From assembly GCA_004535795.1 (NCBI GenBank), contig SPIA01000001.1, forward strand, positions 485,126 through 549,125: a stretch of 64,000 nucleotides of DNA. The letters are read 5' to 3'. Of the stretch, positions 16,112 to 25,335 are shown piece by piece; positions within the stretch are counted from its first letter, which is position 1; every line of letters begins with the position of its first letter. Origin of the DNA: Gammaproteobacteria bacterium LSUCC0057. GTDB taxonomy: Bacteria > Pseudomonadota > Gammaproteobacteria > Pseudomonadales > Porticoccaceae. Under the pieces are notes generated by a model. The model had not been told where the DNA came from. It searched no databases and was given only the letters and a program-made list of their open reading frames with translations. The translations under genes and the position numbers were made by a program.

Positions 16112-16888
16112 ATGAGCAATCAAGCAGAGCAGAATTTCGCCGGCAAGGTGGTTATCGTCACTGGCGGTGGCGGCTTTATCGGCCGCGCCATTACCAGCGC
16201 CTACTTGGCGGCCGGCGCGCAGGTGGTTATCTGTGGACGCCGCCCGCCCGCGCAACCGATCGCGGTCAACGGCCGCCAAGCCTATTTTGTCGCCGCCGAT
16301 ATTCGCGACCCGGCGCAGTCGCAGCAGGTGGTCGATGCCACTGTGGCCGAGTTTGGCCGGCTCGATGTGCTGGTCAACAACGCCGGCGGCACCCCCGGGG
16401 TCGAGGCCGCCACTGCCCCGGCGGCGCTCACCGAAAAGATTATTGCGCTCAACTTAACCGCACCGCTGGTGCTCGCCCAGCAGGCCTACTGCGCCATGCA
16501 GCGCTGTGACGGCATCGGCAATATCGTCAATATTGCCAGCGTCGCCGGCGCCCGCCCGGCGCCCGGCACCATGGCCTATGGCGCCGCCAAGGCGGGCCTG
16601 TTGTCGGCGACCAAGTCGCTGGCGATGGAGTGGGGGCCGACGGTGCGCGTCAACGCCATTATTGTCGGTCTGGTCAACAACCCCGCCGCTGCCGAGCACT
16701 ACGGCGGTGCTGAGGGCTATCGCAATATTGCCGCCATGCTGCCGCTAGGGCGCATGGCTGAGCCTGAAGATATCGCCGCGGCGACGCTCTACTTGAGCTG
16801 CGAGCAGTCGGCCTATGTCTCCGGCGCCACGCTTGAGGTCGACGGCGGCGGTGAGGTGCCAGTTTTCCTGCACCTCGCCAAGAGTTAG
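16112..16888 (+). CDS. Short-chain dehydrogenase/reductase
   Basis: 258 residues. TGGGGFIG cofactor motif near residue 18, an arginine after strand two (VICGRRPP) that suggests NADP, NNAGG, NIASVAG, and YGAAKAG. The C-terminus is extended beyond the usual VDGGG. Likely co-transcribed with the 3-beta/17-beta-HSD-like gene upstream. Substrate not predictable. The stop codon overlaps that of the convergent flavoprotein gene by four bases (TTAG). Confidence 0.82.
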   Translation: MSNQAEQNFAGKVVIVTGGGGFIGRAITSAYLAAGAQVVICGRRPPAQPIAVNGRQAYFVAADIRDPAQSQQVVDATVAEFGRLDVLVNNAGGTPGVEAATAPAALTEKIIALNLTAPLVLAQQAYCAMQRCDGIGNIVNIASVAGARPAPGTMAYGAAKAGLLSATKSLAMEWGPTVRVNAIIVGLVNNPAAAEHYGGAEGYRNIAAMLPLGRMAEPEDIAAATLYLSCEQSAYVSGATLEVDGGGEVPVFLHLAKS

Positions 16889-19014
16889 CTGGCCAGTAGC
16901 GTCGCCACCTGCTCGCGGGCGCTGAGAATGGCGCCATCGATGTAGCCAATACCGCTGCAGTCGCCCACTGTCACCACCCGCTGGCCCTGCGCGCGCAAGC
17001 TATCGGCCAGCTCGCTGTTGGGGTTGGCGCCCAGTGCAATAATTACGTTGTCAGCGGCGGCGCTGTGCGTCTCCCCTTTGATCTGGTAGTCGACCCGGTG
17101 GCGGCCGATGGCGATGTTGTCGCAGCGGTTGTAGAGCTCGCAACCGTGCTCGCGCAGGTCGAGAATCACTTTGGCGCGGCGCACGATGCTCAGCTCCGGC
17201 GACAGTGTTGCATCGAGATTGAGGACGGTGACCTTGCGGCCGCGCTCAACTAAAAACTCGGCCAGCTCAACCCCGACCAGACCGCCGCCGACAATCACCA
17301 CGCGGTGGCCGAGCGGCATCCACACGCGGCTCAGCAGCCGCACCAGGCCGATCGAGCGCAACAGGCCGCTGGCTTGCGCGGCACGCACCAGCAACCGGTA
17401 GAGCGGATTGAGTTTTTTCAGCCCGCGGCTGTCGCCGCCGAGCAGCAAGCCGCGCATCTCTTCGCCGTCAAAAACGTGTTGCTGATGTTGGCCGCTAAAC
17501 TCAGGGGCGGTGCGGTCGGCGCCGCAGGCGACCACCACCGCATCGGCGCCGAGCGCCTGCAGCTGGGCACTGTCCAGCGCACGGCTGGTCTGCACGGCAA
17601 CGCCGAGACGGGCAATTTCGCCGCTTAGGTAATCGATCAGGCGGCCGTTGGGTTCATAGGCCAGCGCGGCAATGCGGGCAGTGCCGCCGAGCTGCGGCTC
17701 TTTCTCAAAGAGTGATACCCGCCAGCCGGCCTCGGCCAGCAGCCGCGCACTCTCCATACCACCGGGGCCGCCGCCAACCACCACCGCGTGCCGAGGCTGG
17801 TTAGCGGTCGAGGCGATCAGTGGCGTCTGCTCGCGGCCAACGCTGGCATTGACTGCGCAGCAGAGTGGCTGGTTGACAAAAATCTGGCTGACACAGATGT
17901 AGCAGTAGATGCACGGGCGCACCTGCTCTGCTTGGTTGGCGACAATTTTGTTGGGCAGCTGCTCATCGGCAATAATCTTGCGGCCCAAGCCGAGCAGGTC
18001 GTAGTGGCCGGCGGCGATGTCGGCCTCGGCGCTGTCTATTTCGATGCGGCCAACGGCCATAATTGGCACCGCAAGCTCGCGTTTAGCACGGCGCGCAAAG
18101 TCGACATAGCCGCTCTCGCTGTGTACCAGCGGCGCCTCGGTAAAGGCTTGGCCCTTTTGGGTGTTGGAGTAGGCGCTGACATCGATGGCGTCGGCACCGG
18201 CGGCCACCGCCAGTTTGGCAGCGGCGATAAAGTCGTCGACCGTGATACCGCCGTCGATGCGGTACTCGCAGGCGTCGAGCCGCACGATGAGCGGGAAGTC
18301 GGGGCCGACCTCAGCGCGGATGGCGGTGATCACCTCAACCATCAGCCTCGCGCGGTTTGCCAGCGAACCGCCATAACGGTCTTGGCGCTGGTTGCTGGCC
18401 GGCGATAAGAACGACGACAGTACATAACCATGGCCGGCGTGGAGCTCTATGCAGTCAAATCCGGCGCGCTGGGTGAGCGCGGCAGCGGCGGCAAACTGCG
18501 CCACCAGGGCGTCGATATCGCTCTGCTCCATTACCTGAAAGCGCGGCCCTTTGCCGTCGGGCCCGGCCATCTTAATAAAGTTGCCAAGCTCCTCGCGGGT
18601 CAGCAGTGGCATCATATCGTTGCTGGATTTTTTCGGTAGCGACGGGACTAACAGCGGTCGCCCAGCGGCGACATCCTCTTGCGATACCTTGCCGGAGTGG
18701 TTGAGCTGCAACCCTATTTTACAGCCGTGCGCCTGCACTCTGGTGGCCAAGTCGGCCAAGTCGGGCAGAAATTGCTCGCCGCTAACGCCGACCATGTTGG
18801 GCATAGAGCAGCCGGCTGGGTAGGCGATCGAGGTGGTCTCGACAATGATCAGGCCACAGCCGCCGGCCGCCCGCGCTTGGTAGTAGGCCTTTAGCTTCTC
18901 GCCACAGCGGCCGTCGGGCTCGGCGAAGTTGCTGCCCATAGCGGTCATAACAAAGCGGTTTTTTATTGTCATGCCAGCCAAGCTTAGCGGTGAGGTGAGT
19001 GCCGAAAAACTCAT
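16885..19014 (-). CDS. 2,4-dienoyl-CoA reductase/OYE-type Fe-S flavoprotein
   Basis: 709 residues in the FadH/BaiCD layout. An N-terminal FMN TIM-barrel has H192-A-G-H195, RQDRYGGS and a GLGRKII phosphate site. A 4Fe-4S site follows (C368, C371, C374, C385/C386), then a C-terminal FAD/NAD(P) module with VVVGGGPGGM near 412 and VVIVGGGLVGVE near 570. Family members reduce conjugated double bonds of dienoyl-CoAs or of 3-oxo-4-ene and 3-oxo-4,6-diene bile acids. In this setting a steroid ene-reductase is the favoured inference. The third cysteine is one residue closer than in FadH. ATG start with AGGGA. Confidence 0.85.
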   Translation of the reverse strand: MSFSALTSPLSLAGMTIKNRFVMTAMGSNFAEPDGRCGEKLKAYYQARAAGGCGLIIVETTSIAYPAGCSMPNMVGVSGEQFLPDLADLATRVQAHGCKIGLQLNHSGKVSQEDVAAGRPLLVPSLPKKSSNDMMPLLTREELGNFIKMAGPDGKGPRFQVMEQSDIDALVAQFAAAAALTQRAGFDCIELHAGHGYVLSSFLSPASNQRQDRYGGSLANRARLMVEVITAIRAEVGPDFPLIVRLDACEYRIDGGITVDDFIAAAKLAVAAGADAIDVSAYSNTQKGQAFTEAPLVHSESGYVDFARRAKRELAVPIMAVGRIEIDSAEADIAAGHYDLLGLGRKIIADEQLPNKIVANQAEQVRPCIYCYICVSQIFVNQPLCCAVNASVGREQTPLIASTANQPRHAVVVGGGPGGMESARLLAEAGWRVSLFEKEPQLGGTARIAALAYEPNGRLIDYLSGEIARLGVAVQTSRALDSAQLQALGADAVVVACGADRTAPEFSGQHQQHVFDGEEMRGLLLGGDSRGLKKLNPLYRLLVRAAQASGLLRSIGLVRLLSRVWMPLGHRVVIVGGGLVGVELAEFLVERGRKVTVLNLDATLSPELSIVRRAKVILDLREHGCELYNRCDNIAIGRHRVDYQIKGETHSAAADNVIIALGANPNSELADSLRAQGQRVVTVGDCSGIGYIDGAILSAREQVATLLAS

Positions 19015-19140
19015 ATTAGTCCCTTTTTAGGCATTGCAGTTCTAGTTGTAGCGCGCCAACCCCGATTAGATAACGTCGTATTAGCGCCTGTCAGTTTACT
19101 CGGCTACTCCGTTTGAGTTATCCCGCAAAGTTGCTCGCTA

Positions 19141-19169
19141 TTGAGAAAAGGCGCCGAAGGTTTAATACT
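19141..19169 (+). promoter_or_regulatory. Candidate promoter for the AraC regulator
   Basis: TTGAGA (19141-19146; 5 of 6 to -35) and AATACT (19164-19169; 4 of 6 to -10) with a 17-base spacer, within the 263-base gap between the divergent flavoprotein gene and the AraC gene. The rest of the gap is AT-rich toward the AraC start, with no other clear structure. Confidence 0.4.
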
Positions 19170-19277
19170 CGAAGCGTACTGCAAGCTAATTTAATCAACC
19201 AGCAAATAAAAAGAAGAGCAAGATCGGCCGTTATCGTTGACTAATAAGGTCAACTGAGCCGTTTGCAGGAGTGGGTG

Positions 19278-20381
19278 ATGGAGTATATCAGTGTTGCTGC
19301 CAGTAAATTTCACGACCTCATCGATTATTTAGAGCGCTTAGAAGTCGATGCCAGCCAAGTTATTGCTGATGCGGGTTTGACTGTCTCGCAACTGCAGAAT
19401 CTCAAGGCAGGTCAGGGGCTATCAGCCTTGCATTATTCGCGGCTCTACCAAGCAGCGGTAAAAAGGCTGCAAGATAAGGCCACTACCATTCCATGGGCGG
19501 CCGGTTTGGGCAGTGATCTATTCGAATTTCTTTGTCATGCACTAATCTCAGCCAGCAGCTTGGGGGAAGCCTTATCTCGCGCCGAGCGCTTTGGTCAAGC
19601 GACCCAGCGACTGACAGGGCACAGGGTGCGTTTGCACAAACAAGGTGCTCTTGCACGCCTTCACTACGATATAGATACCGAAAATATTTCGCCATTGCTG
19701 ATCCCGCCAGGTTGGCCAAGAGCGAGTTCGCTTACCACAGTTGCTCGGGCCAGTGGGTTACTACTGTGGCACGGTCTCAGTGGTTGGTTGGTTGGCCATG
19801 CGCTTGAAACCTACCGAGTATTTGTCGCCGCTGAACCGATTGGCGCTAGCTACACAAAAAACCTGCAGTCTGCCGTCAATGCTCCGGTAGAGTTTGATGC
19901 GCGCCAAAACTGCATTGAGTTTCCGGCTGCGGCGCTCGATTACCGACTGGTGCAAAATCACTCTTCGCTGCAACAGTTTCTCGACGAGAGTGTTTATCAG
20001 CTAACCTCGATTGAGCGTCAGCCTTCATCTATTAGTGCAGCAATCAAAGGGCTGCTAGGTACCGACTTTAGTTTGGGTATGCCCAGCTTTGGCGACATTG
20101 CAGAGCGCCTGCACCTTTCTGAGTCGAGTCTGCGGCGACGCCTGCTTAGCGAAGAGACCAGTTTTCAAATTATTAAAGATCAAGTCCGCTGCGAGTCAGC
20201 GATCCAGCAGTTAGGCGAGACTGATATCAAAGTAAATGACCTCGCAGAGCTTTTAGGATTTGCTGAGCCGAGCTCCTTTGTCCGCTCGTTCCGTCACTGG
20301 ACCGGCATGACACCGAAAGCTTATCGGGACAATCTCGCCGCCAGCAGCTATGCGACAACCAGCCTCAGTGAAGTGGGTTGA
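19278..20381 (+). CDS. AraC-family transcriptional regulator (OruR type)
   Basis: 367 residues. The N-terminal about 190 residues match the Arabinose_bd-type sensor domain of OruR/ToxR-like regulators, with the ASSLGEALSRAERF segment. The C-terminal AraC HTH covers about 265-350: FGDIAERLHLSESSLRRRL, then VNDLAELLGFAEPSSFVRSFRHWTGMTPKAYR. The upstream in-frame TTG at 19263 is less likely than the ATG at 19278, which has CAGGAG at a good distance. It precedes a SnoaL protein and a TonB-dependent receptor and probably activates them in response to a steroid or fatty acid. Confidence 0.88.
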   Translation: MEYISVAASKFHDLIDYLERLEVDASQVIADAGLTVSQLQNLKAGQGLSALHYSRLYQAAVKRLQDKATTIPWAAGLGSDLFEFLCHALISASSLGEALSRAERFGQATQRLTGHRVRLHKQGALARLHYDIDTENISPLLIPPGWPRASSLTTVARASGLLLWHGLSGWLVGHALETYRVFVAAEPIGASYTKNLQSAVNAPVEFDARQNCIEFPAAALDYRLVQNHSSLQQFLDESVYQLTSIERQPSSISAAIKGLLGTDFSLGMPSFGDIAERLHLSESSLRRRLLSEETSFQIIKDQVRCESAIQQLGETDIKVNDLAELLGFAEPSSFVRSFRHWTGMTPKAYRDNLAASSYATTSLSEVG

Positions 20382-20521
20382 AGTGGTTGTTTTGGTCTAT
20401 CAGGTTGAATTTTTAAGTTCTATTGGCGCCAGTGGAGGCGTCTTACTGTTGACTTAACCTCAATTTTAATCTGGGTTGAGTTTTAAATAAGCAAAGACTG
20501 AAGCACTAAACATCCCCTGAA

Positions 20522-21046
20522 ATGCGAGAGCCTGTGGACCATTATCGAGCAATAGAGCAGTTAATCTATCGCTATGCTGAAAGCATAGATAGCGGCGATA
20601 TAGACGGCTTAGCACGGCTGTTTGAACGTGGTCAGGTGGTTTCATTGCCCAGTGGCTGGCAGGTCAAGGGTTATGGCTCGCTTAAAGATTTTTACCTCAA
20701 ACAGATTATTATTTACCCAAGCACGGGAACGCCTTGTACGGCACACTCTGTTACCAACGTAATCATAGATCTGGATCAGAGCAATGGTACTGCACTCGCT
20801 AGGTCCCAGTTTGTGGTTAGGCAGGCGCTAGAGGGTGAGCATGAGCAAGTGGTTATGAGTGGTCGCTACTCAGACCAGTTCAGTTGTGACGACAATGGCT
20901 GGTATTTTACACAGCGTAAAATATTGCCGACCTACTTTGGCGATCTGAGTAGACACTTTCGCGGTCAGTTAGACCGCACTCCGGCGGGGCAGATTGCCGC
21001 ACCGGATAACGTAGTGGCCTTTGCCGGCGATAAAAGGCTCAACTAA
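20522..21046 (+). CDS. SnoaL-like (NTF2 fold) protein
   Basis: 174 residues. Starts with the family pattern AIEQLIYRYAESIDSGDIDGLARLF and continues through CTAHSVTNVIIDLD, ALARSQFVV and GWYFTQRKI. This is the polyketide-cyclase/KSI-like fold. Like the paralogue at 12084 it has no evident KSI catalytic set. It sits 140 bases after the AraC regulator and 66 bases before the TonB receptor, so it is likely part of the same regulated unit. Function unknown. Confidence 0.78.
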   Translation: MREPVDHYRAIEQLIYRYAESIDSGDIDGLARLFERGQVVSLPSGWQVKGYGSLKDFYLKQIIIYPSTGTPCTAHSVTNVIIDLDQSNGTALARSQFVVRQALEGEHEQVVMSGRYSDQFSCDDNGWYFTQRKILPTYFGDLSRHFRGQLDRTPAGQIAAPDNVVAFAGDKRLN

Positions 21047-21049
21047 TAA

Positions 21050-21066
21050 AGCCGGTCATACCGGCT
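21050..21066 (+). other. Intergenic hairpin before the TonB receptor
   Basis: Perfect 7-bp inverted repeat AGCCGGT-CAT-ACCGGCT directly after the SnoaL stop and about 47 bases before the receptor start. No T-tract follows, so it is more likely an mRNA-stability or processing element than a terminator. Confidence 0.45.
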
Positions 21067-21112
21067 AGCTAAGTAGCACTAGATGTAACAACAACACCTA
21101 AAGGGGACACCT

Positions 21113-23716
21113 ATGAGTATTGCTAAACCATTCCAAAAGACCGCGCTAGTAATGGCGCTGATGACCGCCAGCGGTGCTTATGCCGCTATTGAAGAAGTGA
21201 TTGTTACGGCAGAAAAGCGTGAAGCGAACCTGCAAGAGACCCCAATTGCTATTAATGCCCTAACTGCAGACATGATTGAACAGAAAGGCATTTCAAGCAT
21301 TTCTGATCTGTTCGAAAAAGTTCCCGGTGTGGTTGGCTATGAGGCGCCATCTTCGCGGGGTAATATCAGTGTCAACATTCGCGGCATCGGCTCTGGCAAT
21401 TCCAATAGCCCCTCCAGCGATCCGGCCAACGCTATTTATGTCGATGGCGTCTACCTCGGTGTCGCAGCGGGTACCGGTGTCGATGCCATGGATCTTGAGC
21501 GTGTTGAAGTGCTCAAAGGCCCACAGGGTACGCTGTATGGCCGCAACTCCACCGGCGGTGCCATTAACTTCATAACCAAAAAGCCCGGCGAAGAGGCCGC
21601 AGCCAAAATTAAGGCGGGTATTGGTAGCAAAGGCCACGAGAGCTTAAGCATGCGCTTTGATGTGCCGGTCTCCGATACTCTCGGTGTGGCGGTGTCGGCC
21701 TATAGCCGTCAGCGAGATGATCTTTACAGCAACACCAATTCTGCTCAAAGCGGCTTTGAGAATATCGATCGTCAGGGCTACCGTTTTGCCGCACGCTTTG
21801 AACCGACCGAAACTCTTTCATTGGATTATGCCTTCAATCATGACGAGCTTGATGAACACACTCAAATGATGGGTGTGGTCGGCTTTAATCCTATGGCCTC
21901 TGCAGTTGCGGCGATTGATGGTTTCCCCAATGCAGTGAGTATTACAGGTTCGTCTATTACTCAAAGTGTGAATGCCACAGGACAAGGTGTGGCTGGTTTT
22001 GTGCTGGCTGGAATGGCACCCGGCGATTTTGGCTTTGATCAAGTCAGTCAGTTTGTCGGTTGGACTCAAGACTATGTTGACTGGGCCAACAGCCAAGACT
22101 TCGATACAAAGCCAAGTTCTGGCTCGAGTGATTCAAACTCGGAGTCTACCAATGAGGTCGACGCCCATAGTCTCTCTCTCACTTGGGACCTGTCAGACAG
22201 TGTGCAGCTGAAATCTATCACCGGTTTCAGAGAGGTGAGCAGCATGAACAATGCTGATTTAGATGGCATGAACAATTCGGTAGATGGCGGTGTAATGGGT
22301 AGTATTCAACTGCTAACCATCGGTGGATTGTTCTTTAACCAAATCCCAGATTTAACTGGTCAATTTGTTAAAGCCCTCGATATCATAGATGCAATTAATG
22401 AACGTGGTCGCGCTGAGGTGTTTAATACCTATGCGACAATTGACCATGAGCAGTTCTCGCAAGAGTTTCAGGTTGTTGGCTCTACCGACAATCTTGATTA
22501 TGCGGCGGGCGTTTATTTTTACAATGCAGATGCTGAATTTCGCAACCATCAGTTAGCGACTTTCCCACTCGCCTCTTCGCAAACCAAATCTTATGACATT
22601 TCCAGCGAAGCTGCCTCACTGTTCGGGCAGGCTACCTGGCGCCCAGCAGGGCAAAAGTGGGCCCTGACCGCCGGTTTGCGCTATACCGAAGAGACCAAAG
22701 AGATCACTTATCTCTGGCAGGGTATGTCTTTCTTCGGAATGACCGATGCATTCAGCTTGGGCTTTGCGGGCGTAGACTTTGGCGAAAGCTATGTTACTAA
22801 CGCAGAGACGTTAGATCTGCCTGAGCGCGCCAACTACGGTGACAGTTTTGAAGAAGATTTCAGCAATCTCTCCGGTAAGCTGACTGCTCAATACTTCATC
22901 AATGACGACACCAACGTGTACGCTACTTACTCGACAGGCTATCGCTCCGGCGGATTTAATGGCGATGTTTATAACTTTGCTACAGGAGCGGCTGATGCTT
23001 TTGACGAAGAGACCATTACCAGTATGGAGTTGGGACTAAAAACCACCTTCTGGGATGGCAAAGCACAGCTAAATGGAGCCATCTTCTCCTATAGTTATGA
23101 CGACATGCAGGTTTCGACGTTGGAAGCTGATGGCGGCAGCATCAGTAGTTCTATCGCTAACGCGGGCCAAGCCGATCGCGAAGGTCTTGAGTTGAGCTTG
23201 CTGTTGGCCCCAACGGATAATTTGCTGCTGAGCATTGACTACACAGCGATGGACGGTGATTTTGACGAATACCCGGCCAACATTACTGCAGATTTGTCCC
23301 AGGATATGACTGATATTGCCAAGCGTGGCCTCTCTCCAGACAATCAGTTGCTGGTGGGCGCGGATTGGACGCTGATGGACAGCGCTAACGGCGTGCTCTC
23401 GCTTTCTGCAAACGTGAGTTATCAAGACGAAACACAGCCCATCGCTGCCTCCGTCGACAAATACACGATTGGTGGAGTGAGTACCCCTGTAACGTTCGCC
23501 CAGCATGAAAATGATTCGCGAACCCTGGTGAATGCTCGCTTGAGTTGGAGTAAGGCGATGGCCTCGAGCAACCTGGTAGTTTCGTTGTGGGGACAAAATA
23601 TCACCGACGAAGAGTACGGTGTGTTTGGTTTCAACTATGGAGCTTCTGTTGGCTTAAACCTACACCAGTACGGTGCGCCGCGCACCGTCGGTCTGGATAT
23701 TACCTGGGAGATGTAA
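21113..23716 (+). CDS. TonB-dependent outer-membrane receptor
   Basis: 867 residues. Signal peptide ends ASGAYA at about residue 24; the TonB box EEVIVTAEKRE follows at once. The plug domain shows LQETPIAINALT, SISDLFEKVPGV, VNIRGIGS, VEVLKGPQGTLYGRNSTGGAINF. The 22-strand barrel ends with an aromatic near the C-terminus (DITWEM). This subtype is common in sphingomonads and marine gammaproteobacteria with hydrophobic substrates. Location between the AraC/SnoaL genes and a steroid side-chain operon suggests uptake of a steroid; siderophore transport is the alternative. ATG with AAGGGG upstream, strong terminator downstream. Confidence 0.92.
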   Translation: MSIAKPFQKTALVMALMTASGAYAAIEEVIVTAEKREANLQETPIAINALTADMIEQKGISSISDLFEKVPGVVGYEAPSSRGNISVNIRGIGSGNSNSPSSDPANAIYVDGVYLGVAAGTGVDAMDLERVEVLKGPQGTLYGRNSTGGAINFITKKPGEEAAAKIKAGIGSKGHESLSMRFDVPVSDTLGVAVSAYSRQRDDLYSNTNSAQSGFENIDRQGYRFAARFEPTETLSLDYAFNHDELDEHTQMMGVVGFNPMASAVAAIDGFPNAVSITGSSITQSVNATGQGVAGFVLAGMAPGDFGFDQVSQFVGWTQDYVDWANSQDFDTKPSSGSSDSNSESTNEVDAHSLSLTWDLSDSVQLKSITGFREVSSMNNADLDGMNNSVDGGVMGSIQLLTIGGLFFNQIPDLTGQFVKALDIIDAINERGRAEVFNTYATIDHEQFSQEFQVVGSTDNLDYAAGVYFYNADAEFRNHQLATFPLASSQTKSYDISSEAASLFGQATWRPAGQKWALTAGLRYTEETKEITYLWQGMSFFGMTDAFSLGFAGVDFGESYVTNAETLDLPERANYGDSFEEDFSNLSGKLTAQYFINDDTNVYATYSTGYRSGGFNGDVYNFATGAADAFDEETITSMELGLKTTFWDGKAQLNGAIFSYSYDDMQVSTLEADGGSISSSIANAGQADREGLELSLLLAPTDNLLLSIDYTAMDGDFDEYPANITADLSQDMTDIAKRGLSPDNQLLVGADWTLMDSANGVLSLSANVSYQDETQPIAASVDKYTIGGVSTPVTFAQHENDSRTLVNARLSWSKAMASSNLVVSLWGQNITDEEYGVFGFNYGASVGLNLHQYGAPRTVGLDITWEM

Positions 23717-23760
23717 GGCGCTGTGGCACGCCTTTGGCGGGCCTTTACGCCAAAACAAAA

Positions 23761-23795
23761 AAACCGCCACTGGCAAACCAGTGGCGGTTTTTTTT
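23761..23795. terminator. Strong bidirectional terminator
   Basis: Perfect 13-bp inverted repeat, AAACCGCCACTGG (23761-23773) and its complement (23778-23790), with a 4-base loop, a T-tract to 23795 and an A-rich left flank. Lies between the TonB receptor and the convergent SDR gene. Confidence 0.93.
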
Positions 23796-23807
23796 CAGCA
23801 GTGGGTC

Positions 23808-24608
23808 TTAGCCGATACAGGCCTGACCGCCATCGACGGCGATGCTCTGGCCGCTGACATAGCTGCTGGCCGGCAGGCAGAGCTGGGCGACAAACTCGCC
23901 GATATCGCTGTGACAGTCGCCGATGCGCTGCAGCGGAATAGTCTTGATAAAAGCGGCGGCCTCCTCGGGGCGGTGTGTGGCCCACTTTTCCAGCGCCGGC
24001 GAGTTGGCGTGCGGCAAAATACAGTTGGCGCGAATATTGTCAGCGCCCCATTCACTGGCGGCGGCGCGGGTAAGGGCGCGAATCGCCTCTTTTTCGGCGG
24101 CATAGACGCCGTAGTTGCTCATATCCCACCGCTTTGCTGCAGAGCTGGCCATATTGATAATGCTGCCGCCGCGCTGGGCTAAGTGCGGGTGGCAGAGCTG
24201 CATCAGTTTCAGGGTGGCCATAGGGCCGACCGTGAAAGTGGTCTGCACCTGCTGCGTAGTCTGGCCCAACAGCGGCCCGATTGAGGTAGTGACAGCGTTA
24301 TTGACGAGAATATCCAAGCGACCAAACCGCTCGACCGCCTGGTCGACCACCCCCGGCAGCGCCTCGAGCTGGCCGATATCGCAGCCGATTGCCAACCCCT
24401 CAACGCCGTAGTGCTCGTCGATGAGCGCGATGGTCGCCTCACACTTGGCTAGCGTGCGGCCGACGGCGACAACCCGACAGCCTCGTTTGGCCAGCGACAG
24501 GGCGATGCCCTGGCCGATACCTTGGCCGGCGCCGGTAATCAGGGCAACCTTACCGGCCAGTTCGTTGCTGGCCGCTGAGTGGTCGGTACTGTTGGGGGGA
24601 GTGGTCAT
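23808..24608 (-). CDS. Short-chain dehydrogenase/reductase
   Basis: 266 residues with a short polar N-terminal extension. TGAGQGIG motif near residue 26, VVAVGRT suggesting NADP use, NNAV, NMASSAA and the active-site YAAEK. C-terminus AVDGGQ. Last gene of the minus-strand operon ligase-tetR-FadE-FadE-EthD-SDR and could serve as the hydroxyacyl-CoA or hydroxysteroid dehydrogenase of that set. The substrate cannot be fixed from the sequence. Confidence 0.82.
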   Translation of the reverse strand: MTTPPNSTDHSAASNELAGKVALITGAGQGIGQGIALSLAKRGCRVVAVGRTLAKCEATIALIDEHYGVEGLAIGCDIGQLEALPGVVDQAVERFGRLDILVNNAVTTSIGPLLGQTTQQVQTTFTVGPMATLKLMQLCHPHLAQRGGSIINMASSAAKRWDMSNYGVYAAEKEAIRALTRAAASEWGADNIRANCILPHANSPALEKWATHRPEEAAAFIKTIPLQRIGDCHSDIGEFVAQLCLPASSYVSGQSIAVDGGQACIG

Positions 24609-24632
24609 AGTGGCTCCTGTAGCGGGTAAGTC

Positions 24633-25334
24633 TCAGTTGGCCACGGCTATCGGCCAGTCGCTGAGGTGAATAACGTTAAGGGTGTTGAAGTCGATAAACT
24701 GTGCGCAGCTCTGCTGCATGGCCGCCATGTTGCGGCGCAGCTGCTCGGGGTTGCCGACGGCATTAAAAAAGTGCTGCAGTGAGTCGGCGGCAGCGGCTGG
24801 GAACTGCTCTTCGACAATGGCGTCGACCGCGTCGCCGAGCAGGGTGGTGTGCACCAGGTGCTGGCGGTAGTGACTGGTCGACTGGGTAGCGATAGCGATC
24901 GGGGTGTGAGCCTGCAGCCAGCGCTGTTGAAACTGTTCGGCAGTGAGCTCGGGCAGGGCGTTAAAGCTGCACAGCTGTAGGGTGCCAGCCGCGCGCTCAC
25001 CGATTCGCTGCTGTTCACTGAGCGGTTGGTAGTAGCGACACAGGTAGAGCCCGCAGCGTTCGGGCAGTTGCGCCGCGAGCAGGGCGGCAAGACGCTCCAA
25101 GGCGGACTTATCTTCACTGGTTAACAGCAGTCGGGCCGCTGTAGCCGGCGGCCGCGCGGTGCGCTGCCAGCGCTGCGCCTGTTGGCTGTCACCGTCGCTT
25201 TGCGCCCAGTGCATGGCGGCAAGCGCTGCGCTGTGATGTTGCGCCAGCCACTGCTGCCAGTGTGTCAACCAACCATCGTCGGTAGGGCAGGCGGTCAGCG
25301 CCGGCGAGTCAAACAGCGCCAGCAGTGAGTACAC
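24633..25334 (-). CDS. EthD-domain-like protein
   Basis: About 233 residues. The frame is open upstream into the preceding FadE gene, but the GTG at 25334 follows that gene's TAG stop by one base and is the plausible start (VYSLLALF). The C-terminal half resembles the EthD dimeric alpha/beta-barrel: ELTAEQFQQRWLQAHTPIA, then a VEEQF and a HFFNAVGNPEQLRRN segment. EthD proteins accompany oxygenase and steroid or ether degradation systems; their role is unknown. The N-terminal half looks like a second, more diverged copy of the same fold (YSLLALF...WLTHWQQWLAQHH). Tight packing implies translational coupling to the FadE gene. Confidence 0.65.
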   Translation of the reverse strand: MYSLLALFDSPALTACPTDDGWLTHWQQWLAQHHSAALAAMHWAQSDGDSQQAQRWQRTARPPATAARLLLTSEDKSALERLAALLAAQLPERCGLYLCRYYQPLSEQQRIGERAAGTLQLCSFNALPELTAEQFQQRWLQAHTPIAIATQSTSHYRQHLVHTTLLGDAVDAIVEEQFPAAAADSLQHFFNAVGNPEQLRRNMAAMQQSCAQFIDFNTLNVIHLSDWPIAVAN

Positions 25335-25335
25335 G

